NCBI GenBank assembly: GCA_029934815.1
Contig: JAOZLM010000005.1
Span: 1-25,731 of the forward strand
Direction: 5' to 3'
From: Desulfocapsa sp.
Lineage (GTDB): Bacteria > Desulfobacterota > Desulfobulbia > Desulfobulbales > Desulfocapsaceae
DNA length: 25,731 nucleotides
The position numbers and the translations under genes were made by a program. Under the pieces are notes generated by a model. The model saw only the letters and a program-made list of their open reading frames with translations. It did not search any database and was not told the DNA's origin. Below are positions 15,409-24,700 of the stretch, one piece after another. Each line of letters begins with the position of its first letter. Positions within the stretch are counted from its first letter, which is position 1.

Positions 15409-15432
15409 GATGGAGTCATAAAAACTCTTCAT
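15409..15432. repeat. Half copy (left end) of the intergenic repeat, copy 3
   Basis: GATGGAGTCATAAAAACTCT followed by TCAT matches the left end of the repeat family, starting 6 nt after the hisI stop. The core and right arm are missing: the sequence continues ACGTTACTGAAAT and then diverges before the hisG ribosome binding site. It looks like a decayed or solo end. Confidence 0.6.
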
Positions 15433-15493
15433 ATGCTACGTTACTGAAATATTTTTATCAATAATATATTCGATTAGTATTTAGGAGAATAGA

Positions 15494-16366
15494 ATGAATC
15501 AGCTAAAACTTGGCCTTCCCAAAGGAAGTCTTGAAAAGGCAACCATTGAGCTTTTTGAAAAAGCCGGATGGCTCATAAAACCAAAATCCAGAAATTATTT
15601 TCCGGAAATTGATGATCCGGAACTTGCCTGTTCAATCTGCAGGCCTCAGGAGATGTCACGGTACGTCGAATCCGGAATGCTTGATGCCGGAATTACAGGT
15701 AAGGACTGGACCATCGAAAATCAGTCTGATGCCATTATCGTTTCCGAACTGGTTTACTCTAAAGTAAGCAGAAGGCCAACCCGATGGATTATCGCAGTCA
15801 GCGGTGATTCTGAAATCACATGTATTGAGGATCTGGAAGGAAAAAAGATATCCACAGAGCTGGTGAATGTGACCAGACGTTTTTTTGAAGAAAAAAACAT
15901 TAATGTGGAGATCGAATTCTCATGGGGAGCCACAGAGGCGAAAGTTGTCTCAGGACTTGCTGATGCGATCGTTGAAGTGACAGAAACAGAAAATACCATT
16001 CGTGCTCATGGCTTGCGTATTATCTATGAACTGATGGAATCCAACACCCAGTTTATAGCCAATAAAGATGCTTGGGAAATTCCCTGGAAAAGGGAAAAGA
16101 TCGAAAATATTGCCATGATGCTGCAAGGCTCTTTAAATGCTGATCGGATTGTTGGCTTAAAGATGAATGTTGCAGAGGCCAAACTTGAAGCAATCATTAC
16201 TTTGCTGCCTAGCTTGAATGCGCCCACAGTAGCAAACCTTTATAATACAGACTGGTTTTCCGTTGAGACTGTAGTTTCAGAAGATGTAGTACGTGATCTG
16301 ATTCCGTCTCTTAAAAAGGCAGGTGCAGAAGGAATAATCGAGTACAAACTCAGTAAGGTTATATGA
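15494..16366 (+). CDS. hisG: ATP phosphoribosyltransferase, long form
   Basis: The 290-aa enzyme condenses ATP with PRPP in the first and regulated step of histidine synthesis. The length and the C-terminal ACT-like regulatory domain (about 215-290, VGLKMNVAEAKLEAIITLLPSLNAPTV) show the homohexameric long form, which does not need HisZ. The catalytic part has LGLPKGSLEKATIELFEKAG at the N-terminus and the PRPP-binding region ADAIVEVTETENTIRAHGL. AGGAG is well placed before the ATG. The TGA overlaps the engB ATG by 4 nt. No other his genes are in the window besides hisI, so the pathway is dispersed. Confidence 0.95.
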   Translation: MNQLKLGLPKGSLEKATIELFEKAGWLIKPKSRNYFPEIDDPELACSICRPQEMSRYVESGMLDAGITGKDWTIENQSDAIIVSELVYSKVSRRPTRWIIAVSGDSEITCIEDLEGKKISTELVNVTRRFFEEKNINVEIEFSWGATEAKVVSGLADAIVEVTETENTIRAHGLRIIYELMESNTQFIANKDAWEIPWKREKIENIAMMLQGSLNADRIVGLKMNVAEAKLEAIITLLPSLNAPTVANLYNTDWFSVETVVSEDVVRDLIPSLKKAGAEGIIEYKLSKVI

Positions 16367-16950
16367 AATTTGTAGATATTAAATTTATGCTTAGTGTTCA
16401 CAGCCTGAAGCAGCTGCCTGAACCCGGAGTTCCTGAGATAGCATTTGCCGGCAGATCCAACGTCGGTAAATCATCACTGATAAATACTCTTGTCGGTCGA
16501 AAAGGCATGGTAAAGGTTAGTGGAAAGCCAGGTAAAACACAGGGACTCAACTTCTTTGATGTGGCCGGAACTGTTCACTTTGTGGATCTTCCTGGATACG
16601 GCTACGCCAAGGTAGCTAAGGGCATGCAGGAAGGATGGCAAAAACTCATTACCAGCTATCTTGAATCCCGCAGCACCTTAAGCTGTGTTGTTGTTATTAT
16701 GGATATTCGTCATGGAGCAAAGGTGCAGGATGAGCAGCTGATTGCATGGCTCAAGCAAAACAATATTCCCTTTTTGCCCGTCTATACAAAAGCAGATAAG
16801 CTGTCTGGAAATGCCAAAAATAAGAATGCAGCGGCTCTTGATGCGGGGCACGGGATTCGTGCAAATGAACGTATCATCTTCTCTTCAAAAAACGGAATGG
16901 GGAAGGCAGATCTGGAGAGATCTCTTGCATCTTTTGCTAAAATAGATTAG
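16363..16950 (+). CDS. engB: Ribosome biogenesis GTPase EngB/YihA/YsxC
   Basis: The 195-aa TRAFAC GTPase acts in assembly of the large ribosomal subunit. Motifs are G1 GRSNVGKSS (30-38), the G2 region with Thr in GKTQGLNFF (57-65), G3 DLPGYGYA (75-82), G4 TKAD (142-145) and G5 FSSKNG. The length is typical for the family. The start overlaps the hisG stop (ATGA), so the two are translationally coupled. The following 109 nt hold a small dyad TAGGTA-n4-TACCTA at 16962-16977 but no clear terminator. Confidence 0.95.
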   Translation: MKFVDIKFMLSVHSLKQLPEPGVPEIAFAGRSNVGKSSLINTLVGRKGMVKVSGKPGKTQGLNFFDVAGTVHFVDLPGYGYAKVAKGMQEGWQKLITSYLESRSTLSCVVVIMDIRHGAKVQDEQLIAWLKQNNIPFLPVYTKADKLSGNAKNKNAAALDAGHGIRANERIIFSSKNGMGKADLERSLASFAKID

Positions 16951-17059
16951 CTTTTTGCTCGTAGGTAAATATACCTAGATGAACCGTTTTGCATTTGACT
17001 AATAACGTTTTTTTTCGTTGAACAATATATTACGATTACTCACTTATGGAGGCGTAATC

Positions 17060-17338
17060 ATGTCACTTCGCTCTGAATGGCCGTGTTGGGAAATCATGAA
17101 ATGTGATGAATCTCAGAAGTGCCCGGCAAAGGAACAATCTTCTAAGCCCTGCTACGAAATGATAAAGGAACACGACAGTTATTCCTTTAATATTTGCAGA
17201 GATTGTTTAGTTTATGTCGCCAAACAGGAAGACTCCAAATTTAGCAAGGAAGAGCTGTTGAGTATTATGGCTCAGAAGGGTGTTTCAGTTCTTGATGGTA
17301 AAAAATGTCCGAACTTTGCGTGTTCCAGCACGAAGTAA
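17060..17338 (+). CDS. Small cysteine-rich 'two-CW' domain protein
   Basis: The 92-aa cytoplasmic protein begins MSLRSEWPCWEIMKCDESQKC and continues with CPA, PCYEMI and ICRDCLVY. This resembles the 'two-CW' family, in which Cys-Trp or Cys-Tyr pairs and spaced cysteines probably bind a metal or cluster; the role is unknown. Nine cysteines lie within 92 residues, two of them near the C-terminus (KKCPNFACSSTK). The start at 17060 is supported by GGAGG seven bases upstream; the longer frame opening at 17018 lies ahead of that site. A strong terminator follows 22 nt after the stop. Confidence 0.8.
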   Translation: MSLRSEWPCWEIMKCDESQKCPAKEQSSKPCYEMIKEHDSYSFNICRDCLVYVAKQEDSKFSKEELLSIMAQKGVSVLDGKKCPNFACSSTK

Positions 17339-17360
17339 AATAGTTTAGCAGATAGATACC

Positions 17361-17403
17361 AAAGGGAGGCAGGTGATTAGTATCACCTGCCTCCCTTTTT
17401 TTT
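17361..17403 (+). terminator. Strong Rho-independent terminator between convergent genes
   Basis: AAAGGGAGGCAGGTGA and its exact complement form a 16-bp stem around a 6-nt loop (TTAGTA), followed by a T run on plus. It ends the two-CW gene and lies between it and the convergent lepA. The three A on the left give weaker support for minus-strand termination. Confidence 0.92.
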
Positions 17404-17457
17404 GTTTTCAGATAACTTCTTGTAAGGATATAACATACCTTTAGTTCTGCAAGGGAT

Positions 17458-19251
17458 TTACTGATCAGATTTTAGCACTGCAAGAAAAGCACTTTGTGGA
17501 ATATCCACATTACCAACAGTTTTCATACGTTTTTTACCAGCTTTCTGTTTTTCAAGAAGCTTTCGCTTTCGACTGATATCACCGCCATAACATTTCGCAG
17601 TAACATCTTTACGAAGAGCTGAGATATTTGTACGGGCTACAATGGTGCCGCCAATTGCACCCTGAATTGCAATTTTAAACATTTGTCTTGGAATTTCTTC
17701 TTTCAGTCGTTCACATGCATTCATACCACGTGCTCGTGAATTCTTACGATGTACGAGTTGTGAGAGGGCGTCGACTATTTCACCGTTAACAAGAATATCC
17801 AGTTTAACCAGGTCACTTTTTCGGTAATCGTAAAGTTCGTAATCAAAAGATCCGTACCCTTGTGTGATGGATTTCAATCTGTCATAAAAATCATATATAA
17901 CTTCTGCAAGGGGGAGCTCGCAGGTGAATTCAATGCGGCCCGGAGTAGGGTAGTGATAATTCGTGTTTTCACCTCTGCGTTCCATACAGAGAGTCATTAG
18001 TGCGCCCATATATCTGTCCGGGATAAGAATATTTGCCTTAATATACGGTTCTTCAACCCTGTCAATATGCATTGGATCGGGAAAGTGAGCAGGGTTATCG
18101 ACCTCAAGCATGGTGTCATCTTTTAAATAAAAGTTATATTTTACCGATGGAACAGTGAGGATGAGTGAAATATCAAATTCCCTTTCAAGACGTTCCTGTA
18201 TAACCTCCAGGTGGAGGAGACCAAGAAAGCCGCATCTAAACCCAAAACCAAGGGCTGCTGATGTGTCTTTTTGAAATGTGAGTGCAGCATCATTGAGTTG
18301 TAATTTTTCAAGAGCTGTGGCCAGATTTTCATATTCATCAGTATCTATTGGGTAAACCGATGAAAAGACAACCTGTTGAACCTCTTTGAACCCTTCAAGT
18401 GCAGTTTCACATGGGTTGCTGGCAAGTGTTATGGTGTCACCCGGGCTGGTGTCGCCTACTGTTTTGACACCGGCTAATATATAACCGACTTCTCCGGCAC
18501 TGAGTTTTTTTGCTTTTTCTCTTTGAACTTTAAAACGTCCTACCTCTTCAACACGATACTCCGAATTGTTAGACATAAAGCGTATTGTGTCACCAGTTTT
18601 GACAGTTCCATTTATAATACGAATGGAGATGATGGTTCCACGGAAGGGGTCGTAATTCGCGTCAAAGATAAGAGCCTGCAGAGGAGCATCAGGATCACCT
18701 TCCGGGGCAGGAATATAATTGACTATCGCTTCAAGTGCTTTCTCTACGCCTTCGCCTGTTTTTGCAGAGCAGTATTGGATGATTTCTCCATCAAGACCGA
18801 GATCGTCCTCTATCTGTTCACTTACTTTCTCAGGTTCTGCGGATGGAAGATCAATTTTATTAATAACAGGAATGATATCGAGATCATTTTCCATGGCCAG
18901 ATAAAGGTTGGCCAGAGTTTGTGCTTCAACGCCCTGGGCAGCATCAATTAAAAGAAGTGCTCCCTCGCAGGAGCTTAAGGCTCTTGAAACCTCGTAACTA
19001 AAATCTACATGGCCTGGGGTGTCGACCAGATTGAGGATATATTCCTGGCCGTTTTGGGCAGTATAGGGCAAACATATTGTCTGGCTTTTAATTGTAATAC
19101 CACGTTCACGTTCTATATCCATTGTGTCCAGCAATTGATCCTGGAACTCACGATCTGTTACCTGTTGGCAGTGCTGTATCATGCGGTCAGCAAGGGTTGA
19201 TTTGCCGTGATCGATATGGGCGATAATGGAAAAGTTACGGATATTTTTCAT
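17458..19251 (-). CDS. lepA: Elongation factor 4 (LepA), ribosome-associated GTPase
   Basis: The 597-aa translational GTPase is related to EF-G and acts on ribosomes in initiation or back-translocation. G1 AHIDHGKST (11-19), G3 DTPGH (77-81) and G4 NKID (131-134) are intact. The diagnostic C-terminal domain (about 490-597) with NSRARGMNACERLKEEIPRQ and GGDISRKRKLLEKQKAGKKR is complete, and the length matches the family. The start MKNIRNFSIIAHIDHGKST agrees with known LepA starts, yet no ribosome binding site precedes it. Instead a short upstream frame with a strong site overlaps it (see 19248-19298). Confidence 0.97.
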   Translation of the reverse strand: MKNIRNFSIIAHIDHGKSTLADRMIQHCQQVTDREFQDQLLDTMDIERERGITIKSQTICLPYTAQNGQEYILNLVDTPGHVDFSYEVSRALSSCEGALLLIDAAQGVEAQTLANLYLAMENDLDIIPVINKIDLPSAEPEKVSEQIEDDLGLDGEIIQYCSAKTGEGVEKALEAIVNYIPAPEGDPDAPLQALIFDANYDPFRGTIISIRIINGTVKTGDTIRFMSNNSEYRVEEVGRFKVQREKAKKLSAGEVGYILAGVKTVGDTSPGDTITLASNPCETALEGFKEVQQVVFSSVYPIDTDEYENLATALEKLQLNDAALTFQKDTSAALGFGFRCGFLGLLHLEVIQERLEREFDISLILTVPSVKYNFYLKDDTMLEVDNPAHFPDPMHIDRVEEPYIKANILIPDRYMGALMTLCMERRGENTNYHYPTPGRIEFTCELPLAEVIYDFYDRLKSITQGYGSFDYELYDYRKSDLVKLDILVNGEIVDALSQLVHRKNSRARGMNACERLKEEIPRQMFKIAIQGAIGGTIVARTNISALRKDVTAKCYGGDISRKRKLLEKQKAGKKRMKTVGNVDIPQSAFLAVLKSDQ

Positions 19252-19298
19252 AAGTTGTCTATCTGTTGGTCTGGTAAAAAGTTATAGAGTTTCTGCAA
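19248..19298 (-). CDS. Possible 16-codon leader ORF coupled to lepA
   Basis: A strong AAGGAGG lies seven bases before a TTG at 19298. The frame runs 16 codons (LQKLYNFLPDQQIDNL) to a TGA that overlaps the lepA ATG as ATGA. lepA itself has no ribosome binding site, so ribosomes ending here could re-initiate at lepA. This is read from the sequence; whether it is translated is inference, and the peptide is too short for homology. Confidence 0.4.
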   Translation of the reverse strand: MQKLYNFLPDQQIDNL

Positions 19299-19560
19299 AT
19301 TGAACCCTCCTTTTTACCATAATCGTTGTAACAATAAAACAATATTAATGGTGATACAGTGAGGTATGCAGGCTGAAAAATGGTATCTATATTGATTTTA
19401 TTACACCGTTCTATTCATAAACAAGTAATTATTGTGCGGAACATGCTGAAAATATAACAATATTTACATAATTGCATTTGTTCGGATTCTAGATATTGAT
19501 TGCCTATTTTTCTAGAAAGAGTAATAATATAAAATTACATTCGATATATAATTTGTAGCT
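19252..19560. other. 309-bp divergent intergenic region between lepA and rpoH
   Basis: This very AT-rich gap holds the lepA leader frame, a minus-strand promoter candidate and, on plus, a TATAAT at 19547-19552 that may be the rpoH -10 element (no good -35 at 17-18 nt). I see no heat-shock (sigma-32-type) promoter or other gene in it. Confidence 0.55.
19395..19424 (-). promoter_or_regulatory. Candidate sigma-70-type promoter of lepA
   Basis: Read on minus, TTGTTT and TAAAAT are separated by 18 nt. The -10 matches five of six consensus bases and the -35 three. It would start a leader of about 90 nt before the leader ORF. Confidence 0.35.
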
Positions 19561-19614
19561 TTGAATTGGTCACTTTCGATGCTGATTCAATTACAGGATA
19601 TGAGATACGAGGAT

Positions 19615-20583
19615 ATGGCCTCCAAAAAAACAGATAATAAAAAACCTAAGATGACAGAAAAGCAGATTAATCCTCTGGTTGCATTATCAGATGATGCAAA
19701 TCTGCCAACTGCAAGTAATCCTGCGTTACACCGTTATCTTCAGGAAATCAGTCAATATGAGCTCCTCAGTCGTGAAGAGACTGATAAACTTGCTATTAAT
19801 TTCCGGGAGCATGGTGATCAGGAAGCAGCATACCGGCTTGTTTCTGCAAATCTGCGTCTGGTCGTAAAAGTTGCCATGGATTTTCAAAAGTACTGGATGC
19901 AGAATTTTATGGATCTCATCCAGGAAGGGAATGTAGGGCTTGTTCAGGCCACCAAAAAATTTGATCCTTACCGGGGTGTGAAATTTTCCTATTATGCTGC
20001 GTATTGGATACGTGCCTATATTCTCAAGTTTATAATGGATAACTGGCGTCTGGTAAAAATAGGTACAACTCAGGCACAAAGAAAACTTTTTTTCTCTCTT
20101 AATAAAGAAAAAAAGTTGCTTGAAGCGCAGGGCTTTAAGCCTGAAGTTAAACTACTTGCCGAAAGACTGAGCGTTAAAGAAAGTGAAGTCATTGAGATGA
20201 GTCAGCGTATGGACTCCTGGGATGTCTCCCTTGAAAGCCCTGTACGTTCAGATTCTGATGATGAACAGAAAAGTTTTATCCCTTCCGGTGGCCCGGAGAT
20301 TGAAGATATCGTTGCAGGGGATCAGATGAAAACTAAACTTACTGATCTTTTGAATGTTCTAAAAGTAAAATTGAATGAAAAAGAAATAATGATCCTTGAA
20401 GAACGTCTTCTCACAGACGAACCACTTACTCTGCAAACAATTGCTGACAGGTTTGGTATTTCAAGGGAGCGGGTACGGCAGATTGAAGTCAATTTGTTGA
20501 AAAAAATGAAAAAATATCTCGAAGTCGAGATGCCTGATATTGTAGATTTTTTTGATGGCAAACGCATGGTACAAAGAACATGA
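19615..20583 (+). CDS. rpoH: RpoH-type (sigma-32-like) alternative sigma factor
   Basis: A group 3 sigma-70-family factor of about 322 aa, expected to direct heat-shock or general stress transcription. Region 1.2 (ALHRYLQEISQYELLSREE), region 2 (NLRLVVKVAMDFQ, DLIQEGNVGLVQATKKFDP and FSYYAAYWIRAYILKFI), region 3 and region 4 (LTLQTIADRFGISRERVRQIE) are all present, and region 1.1 is absent. QRKLFFSLN matches the RpoH box (QRKLFFNLR in most proteobacteria) with one or two changes. The start is uncertain: the frame opens with TTG at 19561, and ATG codons follow at 19579, 19600 and 19615, none with a well-spaced ribosome binding site. I chose 19615 because it gives a typical N-terminus. The stop overlaps the next gene by 4 nt. 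Confidence 0.88.
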   Translation: MASKKTDNKKPKMTEKQINPLVALSDDANLPTASNPALHRYLQEISQYELLSREETDKLAINFREHGDQEAAYRLVSANLRLVVKVAMDFQKYWMQNFMDLIQEGNVGLVQATKKFDPYRGVKFSYYAAYWIRAYILKFIMDNWRLVKIGTTQAQRKLFFSLNKEKKLLEAQGFKPEVKLLAERLSVKESEVIEMSQRMDSWDVSLESPVRSDSDDEQKSFIPSGGPEIEDIVAGDQMKTKLTDLLNVLKVKLNEKEIMILEERLLTDEPLTLQTIADRFGISRERVRQIEVNLLKKMKKYLEVEMPDIVDFFDGKRMVQRT

Positions 20584-21752
20584 AAATCCCTTTACTCGAC
20601 CTTAAAGCCCAGCTTGGCCCACTTCGCGATGAAATAGTTACAGCAGTTACTGCAGTTGTTGATTCGACTACTTATATTCAGGGGCCTGAGGTTATTGCAC
20701 TTGAAGAGGAAGTCGCTGCCTATTGTGGGGCAAAGGCTGCAGTAGGTGTTTCCAGCGGCACAGATGCCCTGCTTGTCTCGCTAATGGCACTTGGTATTGG
20801 CTCCGGTGATAAAGTATTGACGACACCATACTCCTTCTTTGCAACAATGGGTGTTGTTTTGCGTCTTGGGGCTGAACCGGTTTTTTGCGATATTGATCCT
20901 GTATCCTACAATATTGATCCTGATAAAATGGCCGCCATACTGGCTGATGATACGAAAAAAGAAATCAAAGCGATTATTCCTGTCCATCTATATGGACAAT
21001 GTGCCGACATGGGAGCAATTATGAAAATTGCAGATCGCTATTCTGTTCCGGTAATTGAAGATGCGGCTCAGGCTATAGGTGCAGAGTATCCAGAAGATAA
21101 TAAAGAATGGAAAAAGTCCGGCACTTTAGGACTTTGTGGCTGTTTCTCCTTTTTTCCGAGTAAAAATCTTGGCGGAATTGGTGATGGTGGCATGGTTGTC
21201 AGTAATGATATTGCCTTTGCTGAAAAAGTTCGTATGTTGCGGAATCATGGTGCGAAACCCAAATATTATCATGCTGAAATTGGAGGTAACTTCCGACTCG
21301 ATCCTATTCAGGCCACGGTGTTACGAATTAAGCTGAAACATCTTGAATCCTGGCATGCAGGGAGACGTGAAAATGCTGATTATTACACTGAGCTGTTTTC
21401 TACAAACCAATTATTGAAGAATGGTAAAGTGAAAACTCCAGTGGCTATTTATAAAAAACAGGCATTGGAACAAAAAGATGTGTGTAACTATCATATATAC
21501 AACCAATATGTGATCGAAGTTGAACAACGTGATGCATTAATAGAACATTTGAGGAAACAGGATATTGGTTGTGAAATCTATTACCCACTTTGTCTGCATG
21601 AACAGGAATGTTTAAAAGACAATATGGGAAATGTTTCAATGCCTAATGCTGAAAAGGCTGCAAAGAATACCATCGCTTTACCAATATATCCAGAGCTTAC
21701 CCGTGAAATGCAAGCGTATGTGGTCAAACAGATCGAAACTTTTTTCGCTTAA
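20580..21752 (+). CDS. DegT/DnrJ/EryC1/StrS-family PLP-dependent sugar aminotransferase
   Basis: The 390-aa enzyme would aminate a nucleotide-linked keto-sugar using glutamate or glutamine and pyridoxal phosphate. PLP-binding features are VSSGTDALL (58-65), the stacking region TTPYSFFATM (81-90), EDAAQAIGA (160-168, Asp161 to the pyridine N) and the Schiff-base Lys195 in FFPSKNLGG. The C-terminal region with NYHIYNQYV and GCEIYYPLCLHEQ is typical for the family. The exact sugar cannot be read off. Its ATG overlaps the rpoH stop (ATGA), so it is coupled to a sigma factor gene, and the porin-like gene starts 5 nt after its stop. The context suggests synthesis of an amino sugar for a surface polysaccharide. 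Confidence 0.92.
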   Translation: MKIPLLDLKAQLGPLRDEIVTAVTAVVDSTTYIQGPEVIALEEEVAAYCGAKAAVGVSSGTDALLVSLMALGIGSGDKVLTTPYSFFATMGVVLRLGAEPVFCDIDPVSYNIDPDKMAAILADDTKKEIKAIIPVHLYGQCADMGAIMKIADRYSVPVIEDAAQAIGAEYPEDNKEWKKSGTLGLCGCFSFFPSKNLGGIGDGGMVVSNDIAFAEKVRMLRNHGAKPKYYHAEIGGNFRLDPIQATVLRIKLKHLESWHAGRRENADYYTELFSTNQLLKNGKVKTPVAIYKKQALEQKDVCNYHIYNQYVIEVEQRDALIEHLRKQDIGCEIYYPLCLHEQECLKDNMGNVSMPNAEKAAKNTIALPIYPELTREMQAYVVKQIETFFA

Positions 21753-21757
21753 AACTG

Positions 21758-24700
21758 ATGAAGACTCAATTTTGTTTTGTTGTTTCATTTGTTTTAATTA
21801 CCTTTTTTACAACAGAAACAAATGCACAAAACAAAAATGATACAAACATCGCTACAACTAAACATTCTGTTATACTAAAAAATGCCAGCCAGCAACCATC
21901 CTGGATGCAAACCTGGAAACTTGCACGTAAAGCAAGGAGTGATTCAAATGTGCTCCTTGCAATCTCACTATATCAGCAACTTTTACAGCAAAAACCAAAT
22001 ATTGAAGAGGCGTTGCGTGAATATTCTCTCCTATTGATCGAAACCAGCCAATGGGAAACGGCATCTTCAGTCCTGCAGACTCTTCTTGAGATAAATCCTG
22101 ATTTTCAGGAGTATCTTTTAAATACCGGTACGATTGCTCTCCACCTCAAACAATATAATCGTGCGGCATCAAATTTTGGACAGGTATACACTGCTAACCC
22201 CAATGGCCCAAGTGCTATATTTGCATTGCGAGGACAAATTGAGGCCCTGCAAAAACAGACGCATAAAGAGGTGGCATATCCATTAATGGAACAGCTCTAT
22301 CTTCTGGTTTCCCATGAAGAGAAAAACATTCGAGATCTTGCTGAATATAGTACAGAGCTTGGGCAATCTGAAAAATCTGTAAATTACTACACAACCCTGA
22401 TCAACGAATTTGAAGCCAGAGATCAGGATTTTTTTAACAGCGAAAAGCTCTTTGAAGCAGCAGCGAATCACGAGATGGCCTTAAAGAGCCGGCAAGGGTA
22501 TCTAGCGTTTCATCCTTATTACATTCCTTTTCATAAAAAACTTGCAAGCTATTACCTGCAAAATAACCAAAGAGAAATAGCACTGGATCATCTGCTTATT
22601 CTTATAGCACACGGAGATAACAGAGCATCGAGCTATTTAGAAATTGGCCAGATCTATCTCTATGAACTTGGCAGACCTGATAAAGCTCTCTATTATTATG
22701 ACGAGTACAGGAAAAGAATTCCGAGAACCCAAAAGGTTGAAAAGGAAATTCAGCGTATTCAGGCAATCCTTGCGAATGATCTGTTAGTGATTGTTGAAAA
22801 TGAGGGCGCATGGAATCTCTGGAGAGATCTTGCCAAAGTCATTCCTGATCGTTTAGCTGTGTATTATACGATGGCTGAGCAGTTACAAAAGCTTGGCAAG
22901 CACAAAGAATTAAGGGAAGTCCTTGAGATCATACATTTTCATAATCCGGGAGATCAGGACATATTGTTACAGCTTGCGCAACTGACTTTTGATGCAAACG
23001 ACTATAGTGCTTCACTCCGCGCATTAGATTCTCTTGATAGCTGGCATAAAAACAACTCCCTTAATTATTTACTTCGGGCAAAAATCAATGAAATCCAAGG
23101 GCACCTGAAGGGTGCATTGCAACACTACAGGTCTTTTATTGAGACCGGTAATAATAATTCTGATATTATTCTCCATGCCATGCAACTATCCGGTACTTTA
23201 GGATATATAAAGCAGTTAAATCATTTCCATAGACTTTCTCAAAGTTATGAAAAAAATGATGCTGTAAAAAAATCCGCAAACCTTCTCTATGGAGAAATTC
23301 TACTTGAGAATTCACTCTACAAAACTGCACGCACTTTTTATTCTGAATTTGAAAAGACATTGAAAACTGACGATCCTTATCTGCGTATTATTCGAGTCCG
23401 CTTTGCACAAATTCTGCATGAAGAAGGAAAATATTTTGAAGCTGAGCAGGCGTTACGGTTCCTGCTTTTGGAAGAACCCGGAAGGCAGGATTATTTAGCT
23501 AAGTTAGTTCAGAACAGTTTACGTGCAAGAGACTGGAATAATGCCTGGAAATGGCACACAATTAGAAGAAAGCAAAATCATCAATCAGATATAGCTGATA
23601 GTCCTGTCAGCCTGGAAATATTTATTGAAAGAATAAACATATTAACAGAGTCTGGAAAACTAACATCCGCCATTGAACAGGCAGAAGACTACTTAGAGAA
23701 AAAACCTGCCAGCACACAAATACATACAGTTCTGGCAGAACTTTATGTCAAAAACAAAAGCTATCTTGCTGCTCAGGAGCTCCTTACCCCGGAGTATGGA
23801 AAACCCCCTGAAAACAAATTGTTGCTAACTCTTTTAGAGAAAGAAAGTGGAACAATACAAAGGGATATTCGAGATAAAGATCATTCCATTCCTACCTTAT
23901 TTCGTGCACAGCAATATCAGAAATATGAAGCACACCAGCAAGCTCTTGATTCTGTCAATGAGTACTTAGCCGTATTTGAATCCTCAATACAAGGCAGACT
24001 GCTTAAATCAAAAATTTTACAGTCGCTAGGGGATGATTTTGCAGCCTTAGAAATAATTGAAAAGCTTTCACAGCAATATCCATCAGAAGAATATTTTCGA
24101 ACACAGTCTATTAAAATCAGTTTTAACAGCTCTAAATTTGAAAATGTGATCAGGGCTCTTGATCCTGACATCAAACAGGGTTTAAAAAATTCCCCACTAC
24201 TTACTAAGCATAACGTACTGCTGCTCGCACGAGCCTATTGGGCACAAAAAAAGCAAAAAAAGGCTCTGGCTATCTATGAGGAATTTTTACAAGCACCTGT
24301 TGACCTGCTTTTTGCAAAGAAGATCAAAGAAAATCAGATAAGCATCCAACTTCCGGAAGCAAAGCGAAGTTTCTTTAATCAAATCACGTTTACTAATCCT
24401 GCGGCACCTAATCGTTTACGTGTTGTAATGAGTCCTGAGTACACCAGTGACAATATAAGGAATCCAGAAACATTTATTGCCACATCACTCTACGCTGAAT
24501 ATCGGTGGCAGAAATTTATTCAGGAAGAATTGTCTGTTCGGCAGGAAATGAATAGCGGCAATTATTACCAGGCAATGAAGGATTATCAGAAAATGCTCAA
24601 GCATAATCCCTCAATGGAAAGCCTTTTTGATCTTGCAGGCATATACAGCCGACTTGGCTTTTTAGGTAAAGAAGCGGCACTCTATCGAATTATTCAGGGA

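Noticed and set aside
16962..16977. Dyad TAGGTA-n4-TACCTA after engB as a terminator
   Set aside because: The stem is short and AT-rich and no T run follows; transcription probably continues into the two-CW gene.
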